This document shows, in pieces, positions 16,814-24,837 of a stretch of 64,000 bases of DNA. Made by a program: the position numbers and the translations under genes. Below the pieces are notes generated by a model. That model ran no database searches. It was not told where the DNA came from and was given only the letters and a program-made list of their open reading frames with translations. Each line of letters opens with the position of its first letter. Position 1 is the first letter of the stretch. Source of the stretch: Ruegeria arenilitoris (GTDB lineage: Bacteria; Pseudomonadota; Alphaproteobacteria; Rhodobacterales; Rhodobacteraceae); contig NZ_WPZQ01000006.1 of NCBI RefSeq assembly GCF_013030265.1, forward strand, positions 62,001 through 126,000, in the 5' to 3' direction.

Positions 16814-18424
16814 ATGAACAAGATTTTTGAAGTTCCACTCTACGCCTACACGCGCAGCCCGGATCAGGACGTTCCGGCTCCGGTTCGCCACAAGGTTATC
16901 GTGATTGGAGCAGGACCGATCGGCCTGGCCGCCGCAATCGATCTGGCCCAGCAAGGTATCGAGGTCGTGGTTCTGGATGACAATGACAAGGTCAGTTTTG
17001 GCAGCCGTGCCATTTGCTTCGCCAAGCGCACGCTCGAAATCGCTGATCGGTTGGGCGGCGGCCGCCCGATGGTAGACAAAGGCGTCCAATGGAATGTTGG
17101 CAAGGTCTTTTTCGACGAACGGCAGGTCTATGAATTCAACCTGCTGCCCGAGGAAGGGCATGCCAATCCTGCCTTTATCAACCTTCAGCAATACTATTTT
17201 GAGCAGTTTATGGTGGACCGTGTCCGAGAACTGCAGGAACAAGGCGCGCCTATCGAGATTCGTGGCCGCAACAAGGTCGAAGCGATCGGAACCCATGAAG
17301 ATCACGTCAAGCTTGAGGTCGAGACCCCTGAAGGTTCCTACACTGTCGAGGCAGACTGGCTGATTGCCTGCGACGGCGCAGGATCGCCCACACGTCGGAT
17401 GCTGGGTCTCGACTTTGTCGGGCGCGTATTCGAGGACAATTTCCTGATCGCCGATGTGATCATGGATGCCGACTTTCCGACCGAGCGCTGGTTCTGGTTC
17501 GATCCGCCCTTCAACAAGGGACAATCTGCGCTGCTACACAAACAGCCCGATGGTGTGTGGCGCATCGACCTGCAACTGGGATGGGATATCGACAAAGAGC
17601 GGGAAAAGCGGCCCGAAAACGTGATCCCACGCCTCAAGGCTATGTTGGGCGAAGATGTCCAGTTTGAACTGGAATGGGTGTCGATCTACACCTTCCAATG
17701 TCGTCGAATGGAAAAGTTCCGCCACAACAGGGTGATCTTTGCGGGCGACAGCGCGCATCAGGTCAGCCCGTTTGGTGCCCGCGGGGCCAATTCCGGAATG
17801 CAGGATACTGACAACCTGTGCTGGAAGCTGAAGCTGGTGATTGATGGCAAAGCGTCAGAATCGCTCCTCGACAGCTACGATGTCGAGCGCGTTCATGGCG
17901 CGGATGAAAACATCCTCAATTCAACCCGGTCCACCGATTTCATTACGCCGAAATCCCAGATGTCGCGCATCCTGCGGGATGCTGTGCTGGATCTGAGTGA
18001 GCATCACGAATTTGCCCGCCCGCTGGTGAATTCGGGTCGTCTGAGCGTTCCCTGCACCTATGACGGATCGCCGCTAAACTCGGCAGACGCGCTGGATGGG
18101 CCTGCGCGCACCCGACCCGGCTCACCCTGCCCCGATGCGCCACTGGGGAATGAATTCCTGCTGCCGAAGCTGGCTGGTAAATTCACTCTACTCACAATCG
18201 ACGCTGACGCCCCGGATATGATCGAGGAAGACGGTATCGAAGTCACCCGACTGGCCTTGTCGGTCAAAGACGATCCAACACTGGAACTCAAACGCCGTTA
18301 CCTTGGTGATGCGATCAGTGCTGTCTACCTGATCCGTCCGGATCAACATGTCGCCGCGCGGCGCGACAATTATGAAGACAACGCATTCCGGCATGCCATC
18401 CGCCGGGCCAGCGGTAAGGAGTAA
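16814..18424 (+). CDS. FAD-dependent aromatic monooxygenase (MhpA/PheA type)
   Basis: 536 aa from ATG 16814 with a GGGGGAGAG site upstream. FAD binding is shown by VIVIGAGPIGLAAAIDLAQQ (residues ~30-49), the middle motif DWLIACDGAGSPTRRMLGL and the second FAD motif RVIFAGDSAHQVSPFGARG. A C-terminal thioredoxin-like domain of the phenol-hydroxylase group may be present. Such enzymes hydroxylate phenols with NAD(P)H and O2. Since homogentisate genes surround it and no 4-hydroxyphenylpyruvate dioxygenase is here, it may make homogentisate from a hydroxyphenylacetate. The 137-nt gap upstream could hold a second promoter. Confidence 0.82.
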   Translation: MNKIFEVPLYAYTRSPDQDVPAPVRHKVIVIGAGPIGLAAAIDLAQQGIEVVVLDDNDKVSFGSRAICFAKRTLEIADRLGGGRPMVDKGVQWNVGKVFFDERQVYEFNLLPEEGHANPAFINLQQYYFEQFMVDRVRELQEQGAPIEIRGRNKVEAIGTHEDHVKLEVETPEGSYTVEADWLIACDGAGSPTRRMLGLDFVGRVFEDNFLIADVIMDADFPTERWFWFDPPFNKGQSALLHKQPDGVWRIDLQLGWDIDKEREKRPENVIPRLKAMLGEDVQFELEWVSIYTFQCRRMEKFRHNRVIFAGDSAHQVSPFGARGANSGMQDTDNLCWKLKLVIDGKASESLLDSYDVERVHGADENILNSTRSTDFITPKSQMSRILRDAVLDLSEHHEFARPLVNSGRLSVPCTYDGSPLNSADALDGPARTRPGSPCPDAPLGNEFLLPKLAGKFTLLTIDADAPDMIEEDGIEVTRLALSVKDDPTLELKRRYLGDAISAVYLIRPDQHVAARRDNYEDNAFRHAIRRASGKE

Positions 18425-18429
18425 GCGCA

Positions 18430-18627
18430 ATGAGTGACCTGATCCTCACCCCGAACATCGATGACGCTGATGATTTCTATGCCGATCTTCTGGCCGCACA
18501 TGAGGGGCTGGAAAAAGCCGACAGCGACGCCCTGAACGCGCGCCTTGTACTGGTTTTGGCCAATCACATCGGCGACCGGTCTGTTCTGACTCAGGCAATC
18601 AGAGCTGCCACGCTGGCGGACGAATAA
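18430..18627 (+). CDS. DUF2783 small protein
   Basis: 65 aa, acidic, all helical in appearance (DADDFYADLLAAHEGLEKAD, ARLVLVLANHIGDRSVLTQA). It matches the DUF2783 family, which is regularly found next to FAD monooxygenases of aromatic pathways. It begins 5 nt after the monooxygenase stop. It could be a small partner or regulatory subunit of that enzyme, but no function is established to my knowledge. Confidence 0.8.
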   Translation: MSDLILTPNIDDADDFYADLLAAHEGLEKADSDALNARLVLVLANHIGDRSVLTQAIRAATLADE

Positions 18628-18637
18628 GGAGATTGGG

Positions 18638-19276
18638 ATGAGCGATGTCGTCCTCTATGATTATTGGCGGTCATCGGCCAGCTACCGTGTGCGTATCGCG
18701 CTGAATCTGGCAGGCATCGCTTATCGCTCGGTTGTCGTGGACCTCGTCAAAGGCGATCAAAGGGGGGCGGCTCATCTCACGCGCAACCCTCAGGGATTCG
18801 TTCCGGTGCTTGAGATTGACGGCCTGTGTCTGACGCAGTCGCTTGCAATGCTTGACTACCTGGACCAGACGCGCGGATTGCAACTTTTACCAGTTGAACC
18901 CGGCCCAAGAGCAAGAGCTCAGGCCCTAGCACATGCCATTGCCGTGGATATTCATCCGGTTTGCAATCTGTCAGTTGCCAAATACGCGACAGCACTCAAT
19001 GGCGGTGCCGAGGGTATGCCGGGCGACTGGATGCGTAACTTCATCCGACCCGGTCTTCAGGCGTTTGAAGCTATGCTGGGGGAGTTTGACCAAGCCCCTT
19101 ATTGCACAGGTTCGGACCCCGGATTGGCGGACATCTGCCTGATGCCGCAGATCTACAACGCCCGACGCTGGGAGGTGGACTTGTCCGACATGCCCCGCAT
19201 TCTTGGCGTTGAAGCAGCCTGTACCGAACACCCTGCATTTGCAGTAGCGCATCCCAAAGCGAACGCGCCTTCCTAG
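18638..19276 (+). CDS. maiA: Maleylacetoacetate isomerase (zeta-class GST)
   Basis: 212 aa glutathione S-transferase fold. YDYWRSSASYRVRIALNL contains the catalytic Ser region of zeta GSTs (SSxSxRVRIAL), and NPQGFVPVLEIDG with the cis-Pro and TQSLAMLDYLD the glutathione site. It turns maleylacetoacetate into fumarylacetoacetate, linking HmgA and FahA. The last five-gene block, from fahA to here, has tight spacing. Confidence 0.93.
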   Translation: MSDVVLYDYWRSSASYRVRIALNLAGIAYRSVVVDLVKGDQRGAAHLTRNPQGFVPVLEIDGLCLTQSLAMLDYLDQTRGLQLLPVEPGPRARAQALAHAIAVDIHPVCNLSVAKYATALNGGAEGMPGDWMRNFIRPGLQAFEAMLGEFDQAPYCTGSDPGLADICLMPQIYNARRWEVDLSDMPRILGVEAACTEHPAFAVAHPKANAPS

Positions 19277-19363
19277 TTCGACGCACAGAATCTGTGTGCA
19301 AACACGGGTACAATTCATCTCTGGCTGACCCTAATTTCGTCGAAACAGACAAAAGAGGTCACG

Positions 19364-19705
19364 ATGCCAGAGATCACAGGTTATCACGCGCATGTCTATT
19401 TCGACGCTGAAACGCAAGACACAGCGCAGCAGGTTTGCGAAGAGGCCGCGCGCCTGTTTCCCGTTCAGTTGGGCAGAATGCATGCACGCAATGTCGGTCC
19501 ACATCCACGCTGGAGTTGCCAGCTGGGTTTTGCCGCAGATGCATTCGACAAAGTCATTCCCTGGCTCATGCTGAACCGAAAGGGACTAACTGTATTCACC
19601 CATCCAGAAACCGGTGAACATCTTGAGGATCACCGGGATCGGGCCATCTGGATGGGCGAGATGCTGGATCTTGACCTTTCGATCTTTGACAGGCTCGACG
19701 CCTAG
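19364..19705 (+). CDS. DOPA 4,5-dioxygenase family protein
   Basis: 113 aa, matching the small DOPA 4,5-dioxygenase-like family. It starts ITGYHAHVYFDAET, with the His pair expected for iron binding, then has NVGPHPRWSCQLGF and LTVFTHPETGEHLEDHRDRA, rich in His, Asp and Glu. Plant and fungal members open the ring of DOPA; bacterial roles are unclear. Position at the end of the homogentisate cluster supports action on a catecholic substrate. It ends in a 4-nt CTAG overlap with the convergent synthetase gene. Confidence 0.8.
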   Translation: MPEITGYHAHVYFDAETQDTAQQVCEEAARLFPVQLGRMHARNVGPHPRWSCQLGFAADAFDKVIPWLMLNRKGLTVFTHPETGEHLEDHRDRAIWMGEMLDLDLSIFDRLDA

Positions 19706-21333
19706 GTCAGCGCGCGCGCCTGATCACGTAGTACAAACTTCTGTATCTTGCCTGTCGAGGTCTTGGGCAGCGCCCCGAACACCACAGTTTTGGGTGCCTT
19801 GAAGTGGGCCATGTTGTCCCGGCAAAATGCGATCAACTCGGCATCCGTCACTTCGGCCCCTGGCTTCAGTTCGACAAAGGCGCAGGGCGTTTCACCCCAT
19901 TTGTCGTCCGGGCGTGCGACGACCGCGGCCTCCATCACTGATGGGTGCTTGTACAGGATACCTTCAACTTCGACGGACGAGATGTTCTCGCCCCCTGAAA
20001 TGATGATGTCCTTCGACCGGTCCTTCAGTGCGATATAGCCATCGGGATGCATCACGCCCAAATCGCCCGAAGCAAACCAGCCACCGTTGAACGCCTTGTC
20101 AGTGGCATCAGGGTTCTTGAGGTATCCTTTCATCACGATGTTGCCCTGCATGAATATCTCACCCATCGTCTCGCCATCCGCGGGAACAGGTTCCATCGTG
20201 TCTGGGTCGGCAACCATCAGACCAGACAAAGCGACGTACTTTACGCCCTGACGAACCTTCAAAGCTGCGCGATCCTCGGCACCCTTGTCGTTCCATTCGT
20301 CTTTCCATGCGCAAACGACCGACGGCCCATAGGTTTCGGTCAGACCATAGACATGGGTCACTTCAACCCCCATGCCTTCCATCGCTTCGATCACAGCGGC
20401 TGGCGGTGGTGCGCCAGCAGTCATTACCTTGATCTGGTGATCAAAGTCCTTGAGGTGATCAGGCGCATTGGCCAGCATGTTCAGAACAATGGGTGCTCCG
20501 CAGAAATGAGTGACACGCTCTTCGCGGAAGGCCTGATAGATCGGCTCGTCCCGTACAGCCCTCAGACAAACTGACACACCGGCATTCGCAGCCATGGTCC
20601 ATGGAAAACACCAGCCATTGCAGTGGAACATTGGCAGCGTCCACAGGTAAACCGAATGCTGTGGCATGCCCCAGGTCAGTATGTTCGATGTCGCATTCAG
20701 CGCCGCACCGCGATGATGGTAAACCACACCCTTGGGATTGCCCGTCGTTCCGGACGTATAGTTGAGCGTGATTGCGTCCCACTCATCCAGCGGCAATGAC
20801 CAATCGAATTCAGGATCACCTTCCGCCAACAACGCTTCGTAGGTGAGGTCCCCAAACCGTTCGCCCCCGTCAAAACTGGGGTCTTCGATATCGATCACCA
20901 GCAGATCAGGCCGCTCGACCTGTGTCAGAGCCTCTTTGACCACCGATGAAAACTCAGGATCAACAAAAAGGACCTTTGCCTCAGCGTGGTTCAGAATGAA
21001 GGCGATGATTGGGGCATCCAATCGCGTGTTGATCGCGTTCAGGACCGCTCCGGCCATCGGTACACCAAAATGGGCCTCATACATCTCGGGAATATTGGCG
21101 GCGATGATCGATACAGTATCGCCCTGCCCGACTCCGCGTGAAATCAACGCACTCGCCAGACGGCGGCATCGGTCATAGGTCTGCGACCATGTATAGCGGC
21201 GCGTACCATAAACCACGGATGGGTAATCCGGATAAACGGCGGCCGTTCGTTCAAGATAGCTAAGCGGTGACAACGGCGTAAAGTTCGCCGGGGTCTTGTC
21301 CAGCTGGCGCTGATAGATGCTGTCGGATGTCAT
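19702..21333 (-). CDS. Acyl-CoA synthetase (AMP-forming), DmdB-like
   Basis: 543 aa from ATG 21333, preceded by GGGAGGA; the longer upstream frame is a shadow. Adenylation motifs are intact: LNYTSGTTGNPKGVVYHH, VYGLTETYGPSV, GWFASGDLGVMHPDGYIALK with KDRSKDIIISGGENIS, and the catalytic Lys in PKTSTGKIQKF. It forms acyl-CoA from a carboxylate with ATP. The N-terminus (SIYQRQLDKTPANFTPLSPL) matches the roseobacter group that includes methylmercaptopropionate-CoA ligase DmdB, but several paralogues share it, so the substrate stays open between medium-chain acids and MMPA. Confidence 0.85.
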   Translation of the reverse strand: MTSDSIYQRQLDKTPANFTPLSPLSYLERTAAVYPDYPSVVYGTRRYTWSQTYDRCRRLASALISRGVGQGDTVSIIAANIPEMYEAHFGVPMAGAVLNAINTRLDAPIIAFILNHAEAKVLFVDPEFSSVVKEALTQVERPDLLVIDIEDPSFDGGERFGDLTYEALLAEGDPEFDWSLPLDEWDAITLNYTSGTTGNPKGVVYHHRGAALNATSNILTWGMPQHSVYLWTLPMFHCNGWCFPWTMAANAGVSVCLRAVRDEPIYQAFREERVTHFCGAPIVLNMLANAPDHLKDFDHQIKVMTAGAPPPAAVIEAMEGMGVEVTHVYGLTETYGPSVVCAWKDEWNDKGAEDRAALKVRQGVKYVALSGLMVADPDTMEPVPADGETMGEIFMQGNIVMKGYLKNPDATDKAFNGGWFASGDLGVMHPDGYIALKDRSKDIIISGGENISSVEVEGILYKHPSVMEAAVVARPDDKWGETPCAFVELKPGAEVTDAELIAFCRDNMAHFKAPKTVVFGALPKTSTGKIQKFVLRDQARALT

Positions 21334-21556
21334 CCGCCATTCCTCCCAAAATCGTCGGATTGGCGTATTGAGCACAAAGCATCTACCAATACAAACCCGT
21401 AAAAATACGAACTGGTAGAAATACTGGAGATAACCTATCAGCGAATCTGGCCCTACTTCGCATCGGCCATTCGCGCTGATCTGCAGCATCACGTTAATAC
21501 GCGCTGACCGGGCTACTTGATTCCCGCACGCTGCCTCACTCTTGAAAGGACATGTC

Positions 21557-22954
21557 ATGGACGGCACGTTCAACGAAAACGATCTTTCCCGTGTGGTCGA
21601 AGCCGACCGCGCCCATATCTGGCATCACCTGATCCAGCATAAGCCTTTTGAAACCAATGATCCCCGTATCATTGTCGAAGGCAAAGGCATGCGTGTCTGG
21701 GACCAGAAAGGCAAAGAGCATCTGGATGCGGTCTCTGGCGGCGTGTGGACGGTAAACGTAGGCTATGGCCGCGAATCCATCTGCAAGGCCGTCTACGACC
21801 AGCTGATGAAGCTGTGCTACTTCGCGAATACCGCGGGTTCGATCCCCGGTTCGATCTTTGCTGAAAAGCTCATCGACAAAATGCCGGGCATGAGCCGGGT
21901 CTATTACACCAACTCGGGCTCTGAGGCGAACGAGAAGGTGTTCAAGATGGTTCGCCAGATCGCGCACAAGCGCTATGGCGGCAAGAAAACCAAGATCCTG
22001 TATCGCGACCGCGACTATCATGGCTCGACCCTGGCGACCATGTCGGCAGGTGGTCAGGACGAGCGTACTGCGCAGTACGGCCCGTTTGCCCCTGACTTCA
22101 TTCGCGTTCCGCACTGCATGGAGTACCGCAAGCATGAACTGGGCATGGAAGACCTGTCTGGTGAGGCGTTCGGCAAGGCATCTGCAGATGCAATCGAAGA
22201 GGTAATCCTGCGCGAGGGTCCCGAAACCGTTGGCGCGCTGTGCCTCGAGCCAGTGACTGCAGGCGGTGGCGTTATCGAAGCGCCCGAAGGGTATTGGGAA
22301 CGCGTGCAGGAAATCTGCAAGAAGTACGACGTCCTGCTGCACATTGACGAGGTTGTCTGCGGCGTGGGTCGTACCGGCACCTGGTTCGGCTATCAGCAGT
22401 ACGGCATCAAGCCGGACTTCGTGACCATGGCCAAAGGCGTTGCCTCAGGCTATGCAGCGATCGCTGTGATGGTCACAACCGAAGAAGTCTTTGACATGTT
22501 CAAGGACGACGCCTCGGATCCGCTGAACTACTTCCGTGACATCTCAACCTTTGGTGGCTGCACCGCCGGTCCGGCTGCTGCAATCGAGAACATGCGCATC
22601 ATCGAAGACGAAAACCTGCTGCAGAACTGCACCGACATGGGTGACCGCATGATGGGCAACCTGCAGGCGCTGATGGAAAAGCACAAGGTGATCGGCGACG
22701 TACGCGGCAAGGGCCTGTTCCTGGGCGCTGAACTGGTTACCGACCGGGCCACCAAAGATCCGATGGACGAGAAACGCGTTCAGGCGGTTGTGGCGGACTG
22801 TATGGCGCAGGGCGTCATCATCGGGGCTACCAACCGCTCGATCCCCAGCCGCAACAACACGCTGTGCTTCTCGCCTGCGCTGATTGCAACCGCAGACGAC
22901 ATCGACCAGATCACTGACGCGGTTGATGGCGCACTGGGGCGTGTATTCGGCTGA
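21557..22954 (+). CDS. tpa: Class III aminotransferase, taurine-pyruvate type
   Basis: 465 aa from ATG 21557, 6 nt after AAAGGA. PLP-dependent fold-type I enzyme: YYTNSGSEANEKVFKMVRQI binds the phosphate, LHIDEVVCGVGRTGTWFG carries the Asp, and TMAKGVASGYAAIAV holds the Schiff-base Lys. The opening NENDLSRVVEADRAHIWHHL resembles taurine-pyruvate aminotransferases of Roseobacter and Bilophila, which convert taurine and pyruvate to sulfoacetaldehyde and alanine. No xsc or taurine transporter lies nearby, so an omega-amino-acid aminotransferase with another substrate cannot be excluded. Confidence 0.72.
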   Translation: MDGTFNENDLSRVVEADRAHIWHHLIQHKPFETNDPRIIVEGKGMRVWDQKGKEHLDAVSGGVWTVNVGYGRESICKAVYDQLMKLCYFANTAGSIPGSIFAEKLIDKMPGMSRVYYTNSGSEANEKVFKMVRQIAHKRYGGKKTKILYRDRDYHGSTLATMSAGGQDERTAQYGPFAPDFIRVPHCMEYRKHELGMEDLSGEAFGKASADAIEEVILREGPETVGALCLEPVTAGGGVIEAPEGYWERVQEICKKYDVLLHIDEVVCGVGRTGTWFGYQQYGIKPDFVTMAKGVASGYAAIAVMVTTEEVFDMFKDDASDPLNYFRDISTFGGCTAGPAAAIENMRIIEDENLLQNCTDMGDRMMGNLQALMEKHKVIGDVRGKGLFLGAELVTDRATKDPMDEKRVQAVVADCMAQGVIIGATNRSIPSRNNTLCFSPALIATADDIDQITDAVDGALGRVFG

Positions 22955-23003
22955 CGCGCGTACATTACCTCCGCCACCACTCACACCATCAGGCGGAAAC
23001 CTC

Positions 23004-23035
23004 GAAACCGGCGCGCCCACCGCGCCGGTTTTTTT
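23004..23035 (+). terminator. Rho-independent terminator after the aminotransferase
   Basis: AACCGGCGCG and CGCGCCGGTT pair perfectly around a CCCAC loop and are followed by a run of seven T. It lies 50 nt after the aminotransferase stop. Confidence 0.9.
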
Positions 23036-23116
23036 GTGTTTGCTCACACGGGTTTGTCAAAAGAACCAACTCGGGTACCCTGCCTCCACCTCATCGCAAT
23101 GCAGGAGAATTGTCCA

Positions 23117-23578
23117 ATGGTACTAAACTTCATCCGAAGCCTCGCCGCTTTGGTCATTCTTGCGGTCGCCACCCCATCCAACGCCGACGAAGGCAGCGGC
23201 TTTCCGCAGATCGTAGGCACCTGGCATGGCACCTATCTGGTCGCCTTCGCCAAATCCAACCCGAACCACGAAAAAGGCCTGCTGAAAACCGAGATGGAGC
23301 TGGAGATCACCAAGCTGGATGGCAACCTGATCACCGCCACGAACCGATGGCGTCGGATTGGCGATACCGAGTGGATCGTCGAAGAGGCGATGGGCACGTT
23401 TAGTCTGGACGACCCTACCCGCTTTGTCCTAGCAGAAGCAGGGATATCCGGAGATGACGTATCGTCCGGAATTTTCAACGGAGTCTATCTGGATGATGTT
23501 ATCATGGTGACTTACGCCGGTCCGGGAACGGGCGTGGCTTTTGCGGCGCAACTGGTGAAGAAGGACGGCAAAAATTAA
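23117..23578 (+). CDS. Exported protein of unknown function
   Basis: 153 aa from ATG 23117 behind CAGGAGA. The first ~24 residues (FIRSLAALVILAVATPSNA) form a Sec signal peptide with an Ala-x-Ala-like cut. The mature part is a strand-rich single domain: IVGTWHGTYLVAF, TEMELEITKLDGNLITATN, WIVEEAMGTFSLDD and DDVIMVTYAGPGTGVAFAAQ. This resembles a small lipocalin-like or META-like beta barrel, though no family is claimed. Stands alone between two terminators or weak intergenic regions. Confidence 0.6.
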   Translation: MVLNFIRSLAALVILAVATPSNADEGSGFPQIVGTWHGTYLVAFAKSNPNHEKGLLKTEMELEITKLDGNLITATNRWRRIGDTEWIVEEAMGTFSLDDPTRFVLAEAGISGDDVSSGIFNGVYLDDVIMVTYAGPGTGVAFAAQLVKKDGKN

Positions 23579-23702
23579 TAATTTGACCGGCTTTGATCAG
23601 AAAAACTTTGTTACTCCCGCCAATTACTTGTGACTTCAAGCCACAGATATTGCCTGTGTTTTCTTCGCTCCCAAGTGTGTTTCAAACTGAAGGAACCACT
23701 TG

Positions 23703-23966
23703 ATGAACGATGACGAACCACAGCCAGCCAGATACTATGATGAACATAATATCTGGACCCTGGACCCGACGCCCGCGGACAAGCAAGTCTATGAAGCAAT
23801 CGCCTCGGATGTCGTCAAATTTGTACAGTTGCTGGACGACAACAAGCCTTTGTTGTCACGGGATGTCTATGCCCGTTTCTTTGCTTCACTTCTGAATCTT
23901 TCCAGAGTGCTGGGGGAGTACGAAGATGGGTGGAGCCGGGACTATCAGACCTCTGGTCCCCAGTAG
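23703..23966 (+). CDS. Small conserved-looking protein, unknown
   Basis: 87 aa from ATG 23703 behind AAGGAACC. It is acidic and helical, with DKQVYEAIASDVVKFVQLLD and RDVYARFFASLLNLSRVLGE as amphipathic helices. No signal or membrane segment is seen. No family recognised. Confidence 0.5.
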   Translation: MNDDEPQPARYYDEHNIWTLDPTPADKQVYEAIASDVVKFVQLLDDNKPLLSRDVYARFFASLLNLSRVLGEYEDGWSRDYQTSGPQ

Positions 23967-24018
23967 CATTAGCCCGCTTCGCTTTTCTCGCTCCAAGAAC
24001 AGTGCACCAATCGAAATG

Positions 24019-24050
24019 AAAAGGGCCGCTCCTTTCGGAGCGGCCCTTCA
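24019..24050 (-). terminator. Terminator of the rpmI-rplT transcript
   Basis: AAGGGCCGCTCC and GGAGCGGCCCTT form a 12-bp stem with a 4-nt loop. Read on the minus strand it ends CCCTTTTCATT, a short T-rich tail, 25 nt after the rplT stop. It may also stop the small plus-strand gene upstream. Confidence 0.8.
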
Positions 24051-24074
24051 TTCACTGTCTCTCTGAATAGAGGA

Positions 24075-24440
24075 TCAGGCAGCCAGAGCGGCCTGAGCTT
24101 TGGCGACGATCGCGCCGAACGCTTCCGGTTCGTGCACAGCCAGGTCGGCCAGAACTTTACGGTCCACTTCGATACCGGCCAGGTTCAGGCCGTTGATGAA
24201 GCGGGAATATGTCAGTGCTTCGTCATGCGAACGGACAGCCGCGTTGATACGCTGGATCCACAGCGCGCGGAAGTTGCGCTTGCGGTTCTTACGGTCGCGG
24301 GTTGCATACTGGTTGGCCTTGTCGACGGCCTGACGGGCAACCTTGAAGGTGCTCTTGCGGCGGCCATAGTAACCTTTGGCGGCCTTGATAACCTTCTTGT
24401 GACGGGCGTGAGTTACGGTTCCACCTTTAACGCGGGACAT
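24075..24440 (-). CDS. rplT: 50S ribosomal protein L20
   Basis: 121 aa starting [20 protein letters not shown], the expected L20 start, with [40 protein letters not shown] and a C-terminal [19 protein letters not shown]20 binds 23S rRNA early in 50S assembly. It follows rpmI after 14 nt; infC, the usual first gene, is not in the window. Confidence 0.97.
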   Translation of the reverse strand: MSRVKGGTVTHARHKKVIKAAKGYYGRRKSTFKVARQAVDKANQYATRDRKNRKRNFRALWIQRINAAVRSHDEALTYSRFINGLNLAGIEVDRKVLADLAVHEPEAFGAIVAKAQAALAA

Positions 24441-24454
24441 CTCTTAATCTCCTC

Positions 24455-24655
24455 TTAGCGGTCGTAGGGCATGTAGCCCTTGACGATCTTGGCGTCGGGG
24501 GCGGACAGGGTGGTGGTGCCACGGGCGTCGCGGATGAACTTCTTGGTCCGCTTGATCATGCCGTGCCGTTTACCGGCCTGGCCTGCCATGACCTTACCGG
24601 TCGCAGTCACCTTGAAGCGCTTCTTGGCGCTCGACTTTGTCTTCATCTTAGGCAT
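24455..24655 (-). CDS. rpmI: 50S ribosomal protein L35
   Basis: 66 aa from ATG 24655 ([20 protein letters not shown]), the normal L35 length; a GAAAGGAGA site lies upstream. [20 protein letters not shown] and MPYDR at the end complete the family pattern. Cotranscribed with rplT. Confidence 0.97.
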   Translation of the reverse strand: MPKMKTKSSAKKRFKVTATGKVMAGQAGKRHGMIKRTKKFIRDARGTTTLSAPDAKIVKGYMPYDR

Positions 24656-24837
24656 TTCCGTCTCCTTTCGGGGTTCGGTTCCAAACGCGACTCGGCATGC
24701 CATCTCGGCCGGTCACGCGATCAGAAGCGCCGTTTACGCAAGTTCGGTCATACTGGCAAGGGGTTTTCGACCAGTTTTTGCGCTTTTCAGGCGCCGGTCA
24801 GTCACCGGGGCAGCAAGACCGCCCCGGTGAAGTCGTT

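Noticed and set aside
15774..16838. 354-aa minus-strand frame opposite the MBL gene
   Set aside because: Covers the MBL gene on the wrong strand and lacks any recognisable motif.
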